64,000 bases of DNA from Marinobacterium_D sp050908845 (GCF_050908845.1 NZ_CP194171.1:1922001-1986000); one strand, 5' to 3'; shown: positions 27,156 through 36,713, counted from the stretch's first letter. Notes: a model not told the origin generated them from the letters alone. Made by a program: numbers and translations.

Positions 27156-27205
27156 AGGCATTGCTGTATTCTGGCGCATAACGCGGTACCAGCCTCGAGC
27201 AAATA

Positions 27206-28681
27206 ATGAACGAACACTATCTGAATATTAATTTTGAGCCCGGGCGCACATTGCAGGAGCAGATTCGTGAGCACCTGGTCGATAAGATCCTCTCGGGCCA
27301 TCTGCCGGTTGACGAAGCGCTGCCCTCATCCCGGCGTCTCGCAGAGCAGCTGGGCGTTTCACGCAATACTATCGTGTTAATTTACGAAGCTCTGGTTGAT
27401 GCAGGCTATCTGGAATCAAAGAGCCGGCGCGGTTATTTTATCGCCCCGGCGTACCACGAACCGGAACAGCTTTGCACCGATTTAGGGCAATATCATCCTG
27501 AGGCTAAGGCGCTCTGGACCCACAGGTTCAAGCGCAGGCCCAGTGAAGAACCCAACATTGTAAAACCCAATAACTGGCGCTCGTTCGAGTACCCCTTTAT
27601 CTACGGCCAGGTACAGCACGAGTTTTTCCCCATCGAACACTGGCGTGACTGCGCCCGCAGGACGCTTACCGGCCCTGGCTCCCGTGACTGGATCCACGAC
27701 AGCGTGGATTCGGACGATCCCTACCTGGTGGAGCAGGTGCGCACCCGGCTGCTGCCGAAGCGGGGCATTTATGCCGAACCGAGCGAGATTCTGATCACCA
27801 TCGGCACGCAGAACTCCCTCTATCTGCTGGCCAACCTGCTGTTGGGCCCGGACACTGTGGTCGGTCTGGAGGACCCCGGCTTTCGCGATGCGCGTAATAT
27901 CTTCAAGTCCTTCGATGCCCAGCTGCACCTGCAGCCGGTGGACGAGGCGGGCATCGTGGTGGACCAGCGGTTGCACGGCTGCGACTACATCTACCTGACA
28001 CCCAGCCATCAGGTGCCCACCGGTGCCGAGCTAACACCGCACCGGCGTCAGGCACTGATGGCGCTGGCCCGTAAACACGACAGTATCCTGATCGAGGACG
28101 ACTACGATGCCGAGATCAATATGCAGCTCAACCCGGTGCCGGCACTGAAGTCCCAGGACCCGGACAACCGCGTGATCTACGTGGGCAGCCTGTCCAAATC
28201 AATCTCCCCCGGGTTGAGGATCGGCTTTATGGTGGCGGATGAAAGTCTGATCGCCGAAATGCGGGCGCTGCGGCGTTTGATGTACCGTCATCCGGCGACC
28301 AATAACCAGCGCCAGACTGCGTTGTTCCTGTCTCAGGGCTACTACGACACCTACCTGCGCAAGATCCGCGAGCTCTACTCCAGCAAGCTGCAACGTATGC
28401 GCACGGCGATCGATCGTCATTTGCCGGGGATGAAGACAGTGTCGGCCAGTGCCGGGGCATCCTCGTTCTGGCTGCGGGCGCCTGACCACGTGGATACCGA
28501 GGCGCTCTCCTGGATGGCAGCCCGGGACGGGGTGCTGATCGAGCCGGGTTCGGTGCATTTTCTAGGCGAGGAACCACCGTCCAATTACATGCGGTTGGGT
28601 TTTTCGGCGATCCCAAGCCATAAGATCGATCCCGGTATCGAGCAACTGAGCCGCACGCTGGAGCGTTTCCTGGCACAGTGA
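27206..28681 (+). CDS. tauR: MocR-type regulator (GntR HTH + PLP aminotransferase fold), TauR-like
   Basis: Residues ~12-80 are a GntR winged helix (QIREHLVDKILSGHLPVDEA, then RRLAEQLGVSRNTIVLIYEAL). From ~115 on is an aminotransferase fold with the PLP aspartate in IEDDYDAE and an intact PLP lysine in VGSLSKSISPGLR. MocR proteins sense amino compounds through PLP. TauR regulates taurine genes in Rhodobacter, and the three genes that follow fit taurine metabolism. The name rests on context; other MocR inducers are possible. Confidence 0.75.
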   Translation: MNEHYLNINFEPGRTLQEQIREHLVDKILSGHLPVDEALPSSRRLAEQLGVSRNTIVLIYEALVDAGYLESKSRRGYFIAPAYHEPEQLCTDLGQYHPEAKALWTHRFKRRPSEEPNIVKPNNWRSFEYPFIYGQVQHEFFPIEHWRDCARRTLTGPGSRDWIHDSVDSDDPYLVEQVRTRLLPKRGIYAEPSEILITIGTQNSLYLLANLLLGPDTVVGLEDPGFRDARNIFKSFDAQLHLQPVDEAGIVVDQRLHGCDYIYLTPSHQVPTGAELTPHRRQALMALARKHDSILIEDDYDAEINMQLNPVPALKSQDPDNRVIYVGSLSKSISPGLRIGFMVADESLIAEMRALRRLMYRHPATNNQRQTALFLSQGYYDTYLRKIRELYSSKLQRMRTAIDRHLPGMKTVSASAGASSFWLRAPDHVDTEALSWMAARDGVLIEPGSVHFLGEEPPSNYMRLGFSAIPSHKIDPGIEQLSRTLERFLAQ

Positions 28682-28750
28682 TGGGGCTGCTGGACCCACA
28701 AACTCCGGTAACTGGATCTATCGCTCGTAACTAGCCAGCCCCTACCGTGA

Positions 28751-29560
28751 ATGCAACGCGACGGCACACCGGTCGTCGCATTGCAGATGGTATGTGCGTT
28801 GGCTGATTTCCTTTCCAATCCCGGTATACCCCACCTTGAACTGGCGCTGCTCCTGGTCAGCCTGGCGGCACTGGTGCGTGGCTACACAGGCTTCGGGTTC
28901 GCGGCCATCGCAATTACCGGGTTGAACCTGGTATGGCCGCCGCAACTGAGTGTCCCTGTGATCCTGCTGCTGGATCTGATCGGCACGCTGGGGCTGCTCG
29001 GAGCGGCCTGGCCCGCGGCGGATAAAGGGCTTATCGGCCGGTTCAGCCTGGGTGCTCTGATCGGCATCCCGCTTGGATTGACGCTGTTGATCCAGGTGCC
29101 TGAAACCCACCTGAAGTTAGGCATCAGTATCGGCGTCTTGCTGATGTCGCTGCTGTTAATGCGCCGACCGCAGGTCTCCAGCCGCGAACACCACTGGCTG
29201 ACACGGACTATTGGTGGTGTGTCGGGTGCCTTTACCGCGGCCGCTTCAGTGGGGGGGCTGCCGGTGGTCTGCTACCTGCTGACTGTCCCCCTGAGTACTG
29301 CGGTGCAGCGCGCGTCGATGGTGATCTTCCTGGCCGCAACGGATTTGGTTGCCCTGCTACTGCTTTATATAAGTGGTGTTTTCGATACCAGCCTGATCGC
29401 CCCGGTACTGGTACTGCTTATCCCGACGATTCTTGGCGTCCAGGTGGGTCAGTGGGCTTTTCATCGGCGCCGTCCCCAGTCTTTTCACCCTGTGGCCCTG
29501 CCGATCCTGACGCTGCTGTCGGTCAGCGGTCTGGGTATGGGTGTGTACAAATTATTTTGA
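28751..29560 (+). CDS. isfE: TauE/SafE-family exporter, candidate isethionate exporter IsfE
   Basis: The 269-residue protein has about eight membrane helices, including LVRGYTGFGFAAIAITGLNL, LPVVCYLLTVP and PTILGVQVGQWAF, as in TauE/SafE (DUF81) anion exporters. Family members are thought to export sulfite, sulfoacetate or isethionate. The SDR gene begins 12 nt later. Together with the aminotransferase this matches the isethionate-forming taurine cluster of Chromohalobacter, where the exporter is IsfE. The start is uncertain; 28751 and 28787 are both possible. Confidence 0.72.
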   Translation: MQRDGTPVVALQMVCALADFLSNPGIPHLELALLLVSLAALVRGYTGFGFAAIAITGLNLVWPPQLSVPVILLLDLIGTLGLLGAAWPAADKGLIGRFSLGALIGIPLGLTLLIQVPETHLKLGISIGVLLMSLLLMRRPQVSSREHHWLTRTIGGVSGAFTAAASVGGLPVVCYLLTVPLSTAVQRASMVIFLAATDLVALLLLYISGVFDTSLIAPVLVLLIPTILGVQVGQWAFHRRRPQSFHPVALPILTLLSVSGLGMGVYKLF

Positions 29561-29572
29561 GGAGCAACTCCA

Positions 29573-30334
29573 ATGTCTAAAACTGCTTTTATCACCGGCG
29601 CCACTTCCGGCTTTGGTCTGGCCTGTGCCCGTCGATTTGCCGCCGAGGGCTGGAACCTGGTGCTCACCGGGCGCCGCGCCGAGCGCTTGGACGCAATTTG
29701 CGATGAGCTTTCATCCCTGTGCAAGGTGCTGACGCTGACACTGGATGTCTGCGATGCAGACGCGGTGAAAAGCACTATCGCCGCGCTTCCGCAGGAGTTC
29801 CGGCAGGTAAGTCTGTTACTCAATAACGCGGGCCTGGCACTGGGGACAGCGCCGGCGCAGGAGTGCGACCTGACCGAATGGAAGCAGATGATCGATACCA
29901 ATATCAGCGGTCTGACCACGGTAACCCATGCGCTGCTGCCAACCCTGATCGAGCAGGGCAAGGGCGCCAGCATCATCAACCTGGGTTCCATCGCCGGTCA
30001 CTGGCCCTATCCGGGTGGCAACGTTTACTGCGGCACCAAGGCGTTTGTAGAGCAGTTCTCCTACGGCCTGCGCTGTGACCTCTCCGGTACCGGTGTGCGG
30101 GTGACCAATCTGGCGCCCGGTTTGTCCGAAAGCGAGTTCACGCTGGTTCGCACCGGTGGCAACCAGGCGGCACATGATCAGCTGTACCAGGGGACCGATC
30201 CGATTCAGCCGGAAGATATCGCGGAGACCGTGTACTGGATTGCGACGCTGCCGTCCCACCTGAACATTAACCAGCTGGAGGTCATGCCGGTCAGTCAGGC
30301 CTGGTCTCCGTTCTCTGTACATCGCCATGCCTGA
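29573..30334 (+). CDS. isfD: Short-chain dehydrogenase, candidate sulfoacetaldehyde reductase IsfD
   Basis: This is a classical SDR of 253 residues with the cofactor loop TGATSGFG, then LLNNAG, and the catalytic Ser in NLGSIAGHWPYPG followed by YCGTK. TGRRAERL after the second strand suggests NADP. Sequence and length fit the YdfG/IsfD branch that reduces short semialdehydes. Between a TauE/SafE gene and a taurine-type aminotransferase, reduction of sulfoacetaldehyde to isethionate is the best inference; malonic semialdehyde or serine are the alternatives. GAGGAG precedes the start. Confidence 0.75.
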   Translation: MSKTAFITGATSGFGLACARRFAAEGWNLVLTGRRAERLDAICDELSSLCKVLTLTLDVCDADAVKSTIAALPQEFRQVSLLLNNAGLALGTAPAQECDLTEWKQMIDTNISGLTTVTHALLPTLIEQGKGASIINLGSIAGHWPYPGGNVYCGTKAFVEQFSYGLRCDLSGTGVRVTNLAPGLSESEFTLVRTGGNQAAHDQLYQGTDPIQPEDIAETVYWIATLPSHLNINQLEVMPVSQAWSPFSVHRHA

Positions 30335-30368
30335 TGCATCGCAGGCAGGACTCAAGACAGGACCAATT

Positions 30369-31745
30369 ATGACTACCAAGATGAACGATATCGATGTTCT
30401 GAAATCGCTGGACCGCGATCATGTCTGGCACCACCTGACACCCGGCGCAGCGGCGCGTAACGGCTTGCCGATGTTTGTACGCGGCGAGGGGCTGCGCCTC
30501 TGGGACAGCGAAGGGGTGGAGTACCTGGATGCGTCCGCCGGCGGTGTCTGGGTGACCAACGTGGGCTATGGTCGCACAGAAATTGCCGATGCGGTTCGTG
30601 AGCAGCTGGCGGAGCTCAACTTCTTTGCCGGCTCCATGGGCAACAAGCCGGCGGCGGCCTTTGCCAAAAAACTGCTGGACAAGATGCCGGGTATGGATCG
30701 GGTTTACTATTCAAACTCGGGCTCGGAAGCCAACGAGAAGGCGTTCAAGATGGTCCGCCAGATCGCGCATAAACATTTTGCCGGCAAAAAGCACAAGATT
30801 CTTTACCGCGAGCGTGACTACCACGGCACCACGCTGGCCGCACTGAGTGCCACCGGGCAGGCGGAACGACGTGACCAGTTCGGGCCTTTTGTACCCGGTT
30901 TCATCGAGGTTCCTCACTGTTGCGAATACCGTAGCCAGTACGGTGACAGCGATAACTACGGTGTGCAGGCGGCAGAGGCGATCGAGGAGGTGATCCTGCG
31001 GGAGGGCGCTGACACAGTCGGGGCCATTATCCTGGAACCCATTACCGCTGGCGGCGGGATCATCCTGCCACCTGAAGGTTACTGGCCGAAGGTGCGTGAG
31101 ATCTGCGACAAGTACGAGGTGCTGCTGATCATCGACGAGGTCGTCTGCGGCCTGGGTCGAACCGGGCAATGGTTCGGCTACCAGCACTACGGTATTCAGC
31201 CCGATATCGTCACCATGGCGAAGGGGGTGGCTTCCGGCTACGCGGCGATCTCCTGCACTGTGACCACCGAGCGTGTGTTTGCGCTGTTGCAGGAGGAAGA
31301 GGGCGATCACCTCGGTTACTTCCGGGATATCTCCACCTTCGGCGGCTGCCTGGCGGGACCGGCCGCAGCACTGGCGAACATCGAGATCATGGAACGCGAA
31401 AACCTGATCGAGAACTCGCGCATTCAGGGTGAACGTTTACTGGCCGGGTTTAATGCGCTGAAAGAGAAACACAGCGTCATTGGTGATGTGCGTGGTAAGG
31501 GGCTGTTCGCCGGTATCGAACTGGTGGCGGATCGCGAGACCAAAGAGCCGGTGCACGAGTCCGTGGCGATCGCCGTTGCTGGCGCCTGCAAGAGTCTGGG
31601 CGTCATTATCGGGCGCACCAATCGCAGCCTGAGTGGCTTCAACAATATCCTCAACTTCAGCCCGGCACTCACTGCCTCGTCTGAGCAGATCGACCGTATT
31701 ATTGCGGTGGTGGATCAGGCGATTGGTGAGGTGTGTTCAGGCTGA
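30369..31745 (+). CDS. Class III aminotransferase, candidate taurine transaminase
   Basis: The PLP enzyme (458 residues) has fold-type I class III motifs: YSNSGSEANEKAFKMVRQ, YHGTTLAALS, LEPITAGGGIILPP, LLIIDEVVCGLGRTG and the Schiff-base lysine in VTMAKGVASGYAA. It removes an amino group from a beta-type amine such as taurine or hypotaurine, giving sulfoacetaldehyde with pyruvate or 2-oxoglutarate as acceptor. I cannot decide between the two acceptors (Tpa or Toa). The ATG at 30369 has AGGA upstream. It is the fourth gene of the taurine-like set. Confidence 0.8.
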   Translation: MTTKMNDIDVLKSLDRDHVWHHLTPGAAARNGLPMFVRGEGLRLWDSEGVEYLDASAGGVWVTNVGYGRTEIADAVREQLAELNFFAGSMGNKPAAAFAKKLLDKMPGMDRVYYSNSGSEANEKAFKMVRQIAHKHFAGKKHKILYRERDYHGTTLAALSATGQAERRDQFGPFVPGFIEVPHCCEYRSQYGDSDNYGVQAAEAIEEVILREGADTVGAIILEPITAGGGIILPPEGYWPKVREICDKYEVLLIIDEVVCGLGRTGQWFGYQHYGIQPDIVTMAKGVASGYAAISCTVTTERVFALLQEEEGDHLGYFRDISTFGGCLAGPAAALANIEIMERENLIENSRIQGERLLAGFNALKEKHSVIGDVRGKGLFAGIELVADRETKEPVHESVAIAVAGACKSLGVIIGRTNRSLSGFNNILNFSPALTASSEQIDRIIAVVDQAIGEVCSG

Positions 31746-32086
31746 CGCCGACCGTCGGGGAGAAAGGCATTGAGTCCGGCGTAGAACCGGATCCGGGCTC
31801 TGTGCTGGTCATCGCGAGGCGTATTAAACCAGCGTCTGTTGCAGGTGAGTGTCACTAAAGTTGTCGGGTCTATTGGCAGCGTTTCGATCGGGGGATCTGC
31901 GCTGCCCGTTATGCAGGGCTATGGCCCGATGATGGGGTATGGCATGGAAATGATGGATGGCGGCCCGATGATGGGAGGCCCCACAGGGCAGGGCGATGAA
32001 TTTTCAGAAAGTTCGTCCCCTGCCGGGCTTCAGCTTACAGGCCTCGGTTGCTTGAGTCTAAAACGCGCCGGATTGTAACTGTACTC
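31746..32086. other. 341-nt intergenic region
   Basis: The region has no clear gene. A short open stretch (31839-32078, plus strand) could encode a Gly/Met-rich peptide with GYGPMMGYGMEMM and GGPMMGG, but it has only a TTG start and no ribosome site. It may be chance or a decayed metal-binding gene. Confidence 0.4.
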
Positions 32087-32458
32087 TTACAGGCGCCCCT
32101 CCCGCTGGAGGCGCCGGGTTACCGACCAGTGGTAAAGATAACGGGCCAGCGGCCTGACCACAGGCAAGCCGATAAACCAGCCGAGCCATCGGTAGCGGGG
32201 GATGCGGGCCATCAACACGCGATAAGCATCCAGCTCAGAGAGGATGCGGCCATCAGCCGTGCGGATGTGCAGCTCGGTCAGTGCTTTGCGCGGGTCGATA
32301 CCCAGCGCTTTCAGCCTCTCGTCGCGACCGGTAATGTCAAACCACTCCACCTCGTCGTCCGCATTGGGGTCGAGGCGTTCATAGTTCTCACGGTCCCGTC
32401 TGCACCTGGGACAGGCACCATCATAATAAACGGTAATTTTGTTATCTGATTCGGGCAT
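32087..32458 (-). CDS. Thiol-disulfide oxidoreductase of the DCC family (DUF393)
   Basis: The 123-residue protein has the DxxCxxC signature in VYYDGACPRCRRDRENYE, followed by VEWFDITGRDERLKALGID, as in YuxK/DUF393 proteins. The fold is thioredoxin-like. A redox role is predicted for the family but not shown. It is a single-gene unit on the minus strand. Confidence 0.88.
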   Translation of the reverse strand: MPESDNKITVYYDGACPRCRRDRENYERLDPNADDEVEWFDITGRDERLKALGIDPRKALTELHIRTADGRILSELDAYRVLMARIPRYRWLGWFIGLPVVRPLARYLYHWSVTRRLQREGRL

Positions 32459-32784
32459 TGCCGCTCTCTACACTGCTGTGAACCCATCTCAGGTTAAGAC
32501 TAGCCGAATAGGGCAGGTCAGTGCTCTTTAGTCCGGTGTTGAGCGCCTGAACTAATCAGCTCGACCCAGAATCTCGAAAGTGCTGAGTGGGTCTTGGCGT
32601 CACCGAGTTTGGCGCGGGGCTCGATGCCCTGGCTGTCGTTGACTGCTCTGATGCTGCGCAGGGCGGTAAAAGGCAGCCTATAATGCTACGGCAGGCAGTC
32701 AGGATGGCCCCTTGGTTCGCGAATGCGCCGGTAACCGGCGCTGTTTTCGGGACCGGATAATAACCAGAAGCAGGAAGCGCCGCA
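32459..32784. other. 326-nt intergenic region
   Basis: A TATAAT lies at 32679-32684 on the plus strand, ~100 nt before the GNAT gene, without a good -35. On the minus strand 32518-32690 reads open for ~50 codons (ALRSIRAVNDSQGIEPRAKL and on) but has no start or ribosome site. It may be a gene fragment; nothing is named. Confidence 0.35.
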
Positions 32785-33294
32785 GTGAATAACGTTCGAG
32801 AATGCCTCACCCCCGCGACAGCACCGAGCATTGTCATACGGCCCTATCGACCGGTAGACGCCTGGCGCGTCACCGATATCTTCTATAACAGCGTGCATGC
32901 CATTGAAGGGCGTTATTATTCGCTGCAGGAGATTAATGCCTGGGCGCCACTGCCGGTCGATTACGCCCAGTGGGCACGGCGCCTGAATACGCGCCAGGTG
33001 CAGGTGGCAGAAGCCGATGGCAACCTGGTCGGCTTTACCGCCATGGAGGCCGATGGCTATATCGACTGGCTCTATGTGCACAGTGACTTCCAGCGGCTTG
33101 GTGTGGCCAGCGCACTTTACGCTCGCCTGGAACAGCAGGCCCGACATCAGGGGCTGAACAGACTGCAGGTGCATGCCTCCCATCTGGCCAGACCTTTCTT
33201 TTTGCGTCAGGGATTCCGGGTTGTCGCGTCCTGCAGCGTACAGCGCCTTGGTGTGGAGCTGTACAACTGGAAAATGGAAAAATCACTGATCTGA
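32785..33294 (+). CDS. GNAT acetyltransferase, YafP-like
   Basis: The 169-residue protein begins with GTG (32785) after AGGAAG. IRPYRPVDAWRVTDIFYNSV, INAWAP and IDWLYVHSDFQRLGVASALY (acetyl-CoA loop) match YafP-like GNAT proteins, as does the C-terminal LARPFFLRQGFRVV. The substrate is unknown. The dgt gene follows 83 nt downstream in the same direction. Confidence 0.85.
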   Translation: MNNVRECLTPATAPSIVIRPYRPVDAWRVTDIFYNSVHAIEGRYYSLQEINAWAPLPVDYAQWARRLNTRQVQVAEADGNLVGFTAMEADGYIDWLYVHSDFQRLGVASALYARLEQQARHQGLNRLQVHASHLARPFFLRQGFRVVASCSVQRLGVELYNWKMEKSLI

Positions 33295-33377
33295 GCGGCG
33301 CTCGTGCGGGGCGCTTGGATCGCGGGTGCGCCCTCGTTATAGTCTGGGACAACCATCAGCGACAGCAGGTCAGGGAT

Positions 33378-34901
33378 ATGCCCGATTTTTCGTCCCGTTT
33401 CTCCATTCAGCGCCCCTATCAGCCGCATGACGAGCACAGCGACCGCTACCGAGTTGCGAGCTGTGGTGTAACCACCCTGGAGCGGCAACTGGAGAGCGAC
33501 CGTGGCCGGATCATCAACTCGGCCGCTGTGCGCCGGTTGCAGCAGAAAACCCAGGTCTTTCCGCTGGAACACAATGCGGCGGTGCGTAGCCGGCTGACCC
33601 ACTCGCTGGAGGTACAGCAGACCGGTCGTTACATTGTACGTACCATCTTCGATCAGCTCGGCAGCGGTGCCGGTATTCTCGGCCTAAACGGGCTGGAGCG
33701 GGCGATGGAAAGCCTGGTGGAGATGGCCTGCCTGATGCACGATATCGGTAATCCGCCGTTTGGCCACTTTGGCGAGGCGGCGATCTCGCGCTGGTTTGCA
33801 CAGGTCCTGCCGCTATTGCCGCCCTTTGTTCACGATCTGGATCGACCGGCGGAACAGCTCAGAGAAGCGCTGCTCAGGGAGCTTGCCAGTTTCGAGGGCA
33901 ATGCCCAGGCGATCCGCCTGATCAGCCAGCTGCAGAAACTCAATCTTACCTACACCCAGACCGCCTGTGTCTTTAAATATACCCGCTGCGCCACCGAGGA
34001 GAAGCCGTCCAGGGAGGCGCCGCTGGCTTACCTGCGGAAAAAGCCCGGTTACTATTTTTCCGAGCGTGAGTTTGTTGCCCGCATGCAGCATGCGCTGGAG
34101 ATGGCGCCCGGTCACCGCTTCCCACTGACCTACCTGATGGAGGCGGCGGACGATATCGCCTACTGCCTCGCTGACCTGGAAGATGGTGTCGACAAGGGAA
34201 TTCTCGACTGCAAGCGTCTGGCTGAGCTGCTGAAAAGCCAGTACAACGCGCTGCGCGAGCCCTACGGCGATGCCGATGAGCCGGGTTTTAACGGCAAATG
34301 TTTCGACGACCTGGTGAATGCGGCGCTCGGCCGCTGGCAGCAGGAGGAGATCAACAAGGAGCACGAGTTTTTCGTGAATCTGCGTGTAGGGTTGATCCAT
34401 CCGCTGGTGGAGCATGCCGCCACTGTTTTTCTTGATCATGCCGAGGCGATTAACAACGGCAGTCTGAACCGGGCGCTGCTTGAGGATAATTCCCCCTGCC
34501 ACGCCATCATCGAAACCTTGAAACGGGTGGCGATAGAGCAGGTGTTTTCCGTAGCCGAGGTGGAAACCCTGGAGCTCCAGGGGTTCCGTATTATCACCGG
34601 TCTGCTGGAGCATTACCGTCCGCTGTTGATGCTGCCGATGCAGGATTTTCAGCGTCTGTGCGAAGGCGGCAGTCGCGGCCTGCTGATCGAGAGCAGGCTG
34701 TTCCACCGCCTGCCGAAAAAACATGTCAAAGCCTACCTGTCGCTGCTGGCAGAACCACCGGAGCTGTTAAACGCGCCGGGCCTGCCGCTGGAGGTCTGGG
34801 AGCGCTACTGCCGCTGCCGTCTGCTGCAGGATATGATCAGTGGCATGACCGACCAGTTCGCGCTGGACGAGTTCCAGACGCTGTCGGCCAATGTGGGTTG
34901 A
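33378..34901 (+). CDS. dgt: Deoxyguanosinetriphosphate triphosphohydrolase (dNTPase)
   Basis: This HD-domain enzyme splits dGTP and other dNTPs to nucleoside and triphosphate. The metal ligands lie in RLTHSLEVQQTGR and CLMHDIGNPPFGHFGEAA, with a later Asp in EAADDIAYCLADLED. At 507 residues it is of the E. coli long form. From ATG 33378 an AGGTCAGGG site precedes the start, and an upstream in-frame ATG would add 21 unlikely residues. Dgt-type enzymes influence dNTP pools and can act against phage. Confidence 0.95.
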   Translation: MPDFSSRFSIQRPYQPHDEHSDRYRVASCGVTTLERQLESDRGRIINSAAVRRLQQKTQVFPLEHNAAVRSRLTHSLEVQQTGRYIVRTIFDQLGSGAGILGLNGLERAMESLVEMACLMHDIGNPPFGHFGEAAISRWFAQVLPLLPPFVHDLDRPAEQLREALLRELASFEGNAQAIRLISQLQKLNLTYTQTACVFKYTRCATEEKPSREAPLAYLRKKPGYYFSEREFVARMQHALEMAPGHRFPLTYLMEAADDIAYCLADLEDGVDKGILDCKRLAELLKSQYNALREPYGDADEPGFNGKCFDDLVNAALGRWQQEEINKEHEFFVNLRVGLIHPLVEHAATVFLDHAEAINNGSLNRALLEDNSPCHAIIETLKRVAIEQVFSVAEVETLELQGFRIITGLLEHYRPLLMLPMQDFQRLCEGGSRGLLIESRLFHRLPKKHVKAYLSLLAEPPELLNAPGLPLEVWERYCRCRLLQDMISGMTDQFALDEFQTLSANVG

Positions 34902-34910
34902 TTGTCCGAG

Positions 34911-35237
34911 ATGGCGAGCGGGTTTGTTAACTGGGTCGTCGATCAGCTGCAGCTGGTCGGTCCGGTGGTCGCACGACGCATGTTCGGCGGTTACGGACTG
35001 TTTATCGATGGCCTGATGTTTGCCATCGTCTTTGATGACCTTCTCTACCTCAAGGCGGATGCGCAAAGCCGTGAGGCGTTTATTGAGCGGGGCCTTGGGC
35101 CCTTTACCTACCTGCGCCGGGGCAAGCCCTGTTCACTCTCCTACTACCAGGTGCCGGACGAGGTCCTGGAGTCTGTCGAGCTGATGAGGCAGTGGGGCAA
35201 CCAGGCCTATGGCGTCGCTCTCAGGGCGCAACGATGA
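34911..35237 (+). CDS. TfoX N-terminal domain protein
   Basis: The ~108-residue protein consists of a TfoX_N domain only: VARRMFGGYGLFIDGLMFAI, DDLLYLKAD and PFTYLRRGKPCSLSYYQVPD. TfoX/Sxy activates competence genes in Haemophilus and Vibrio, but stand-alone N-terminal domains are widespread and uncharacterised. The gene starts within ~10 nt of the dgt stop; an in-frame TTG at 34902 directly abuts that stop. Co-translation with dgt is likely. Confidence 0.88.
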   Translation: MASGFVNWVVDQLQLVGPVVARRMFGGYGLFIDGLMFAIVFDDLLYLKADAQSREAFIERGLGPFTYLRRGKPCSLSYYQVPDEVLESVELMRQWGNQAYGVALRAQR

Positions 35238-35266
35238 ATCAAACTTTCTGGATGTAAGGATCAGTC

Positions 35267-36697
35267 ATGTCTTTAGACCGAATCAGCCTTTGGATGGAAC
35301 AGGTGGCCGATGAGGTTGAACCGCGCGCACCTTTGGCTGGCGATGTTGATGTGGATATCGCCATTATCGGTGCCGGCTATACTGGTCTCTGGACCGCTTA
35401 CCATCTGAAGCGTCAGCAGCCGGATCTGAACATCGCAATCTTTGAAGCCGAGCATGTGGGCTTTGGTGCCTCGGGGCGCAATGGTGGCTGGCTGATCGGC
35501 GAGTTGGCGGGGCAGGATGAGCTGCTGGCAGGACTGCCTGTCGAAGAGCAGCGCCGTTATCGGGAAATGATTCATGCCATTCCGGATGAGGCGGCCGAGG
35601 TGTTTGCGCGCGAAGGGATCGAGTGCGGTTACCGCAAGGGCGGGATGCTGATCTGTGCCGCCCGTTACCCGGAGCAGGAGGCCTGGCTCAGGGCGGAGCT
35701 TACCGAATGCTATGCCCGCGGATACGAGGTCTCCGATCTGTGCTGGCTGGAGCCGGATGAGCTCGCACAGCAGGTGAACATCGCCGGTAGCTACGGTGCA
35801 CTGTATTCGCCGCACTGCGCCACTGTTCACCCGGCAAAGCTGGCGCTGGGGCTGGCCCGGGTGGTGGAAAAGCTCGGTGTCTCTATCTACGAGTCCAGCA
35901 GGGTGGAGGAGTGGCAGCCAAAGCAGCTGAGGGTGTCGGGCCACAGGGTTAATGCCCGCGTGGTTGCGCCCTGCGTGGAGGGCTACGCTGCCCAATGCGC
36001 ACCCCTGGGCAAATACCAGATCGCCGTACAGAGCCTGCAGATCGCCACCGAGCCGCTATCGCCGGCGCTCTGGGATCAGCTGGGTATGGGCCTTGGCCAG
36101 GCGGTTGGTGATGCCAGTCGGATGGTGACCTATTTTCACCGTACCAGGGATGACCGGCTGGTGTTCGGGGCTCGTGGTGGCTATCGGTTCGGCGGTCGTT
36201 TGCGCGAGGATTTTACCCTCTCCCGGGATGAGGTGGCCGGACACAGGTCATTGATGCTGTCGTTCTTCCCGCAACTGGAAACGGCGCGGATTACTCATGG
36301 CTGGGGCGGTAATCTGGGTGTCTCCCGACGTTTTCTGCCCCACGTGTACTGGGATCTGCATCAGGGCATCGCTCTGGCAGGCGGCTACGGTGGCGAGGGT
36401 GTTGGTGCGAGTTTTCTATGCGGGCGTACGCTGGCGGATCTGATACTGGGCAGGGACAGCGACTCGGCCCGGGCACCCTGGGTGGTGCGCAGCGACAGCC
36501 TGTCGCAGGGGCTCAGGCACTGGGAGCCGGAGCCGTTTCGCTGGCTCGGTTACAGCGCCGTGCTGGCCGCGCTCGGCCATGAAAATGAGGTGCTCGCAAA
36601 TAAACTAAGTCCGGGATGGAGGCGGCGGATGGCGTCTGCTCTGGCGGATCGTCTCGAGAGGCTGATGGCACCAACCCGACGCCCTGAAACGCCCTGA
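35267..36697 (+). CDS. FAD-dependent amine/amino-acid oxidase, PuuB-like
   Basis: The 476-residue DAO-fold protein binds FAD through VDIAIIGAGYTGLWTAYHL and has GFGASGRNGGWLIGE and a C-terminal GYGGEGVGASFLCGRTLADL. This layout matches gamma-glutamylputrescine oxidases and related amine oxidases. The substrate is not defined. AAGGA lies before the ATG. The polar amino-acid importer and the LysR gene downstream may belong to the same function, but they are on different transcripts. Confidence 0.87.
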   Translation: MSLDRISLWMEQVADEVEPRAPLAGDVDVDIAIIGAGYTGLWTAYHLKRQQPDLNIAIFEAEHVGFGASGRNGGWLIGELAGQDELLAGLPVEEQRRYREMIHAIPDEAAEVFAREGIECGYRKGGMLICAARYPEQEAWLRAELTECYARGYEVSDLCWLEPDELAQQVNIAGSYGALYSPHCATVHPAKLALGLARVVEKLGVSIYESSRVEEWQPKQLRVSGHRVNARVVAPCVEGYAAQCAPLGKYQIAVQSLQIATEPLSPALWDQLGMGLGQAVGDASRMVTYFHRTRDDRLVFGARGGYRFGGRLREDFTLSRDEVAGHRSLMLSFFPQLETARITHGWGGNLGVSRRFLPHVYWDLHQGIALAGGYGGEGVGASFLCGRTLADLILGRDSDSARAPWVVRSDSLSQGLRHWEPEPFRWLGYSAVLAALGHENEVLANKLSPGWRRRMASALADRLERLMAPTRRPETP

Positions 36698-36713
36698 TTA
36701 GCGTAGGTCGGTG

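Noticed and set aside
32518..32690. Open minus-strand stretch with protein-like composition
   Set aside because: No start codon with a ribosome site; recorded only as a possible fragment in the intergenic entry.
33813..34724. 303-codon frame on the minus strand, opposite dgt
   Set aside because: Dgt has full HD motifs on the plus strand; the antisense frame has no recognisable domain.
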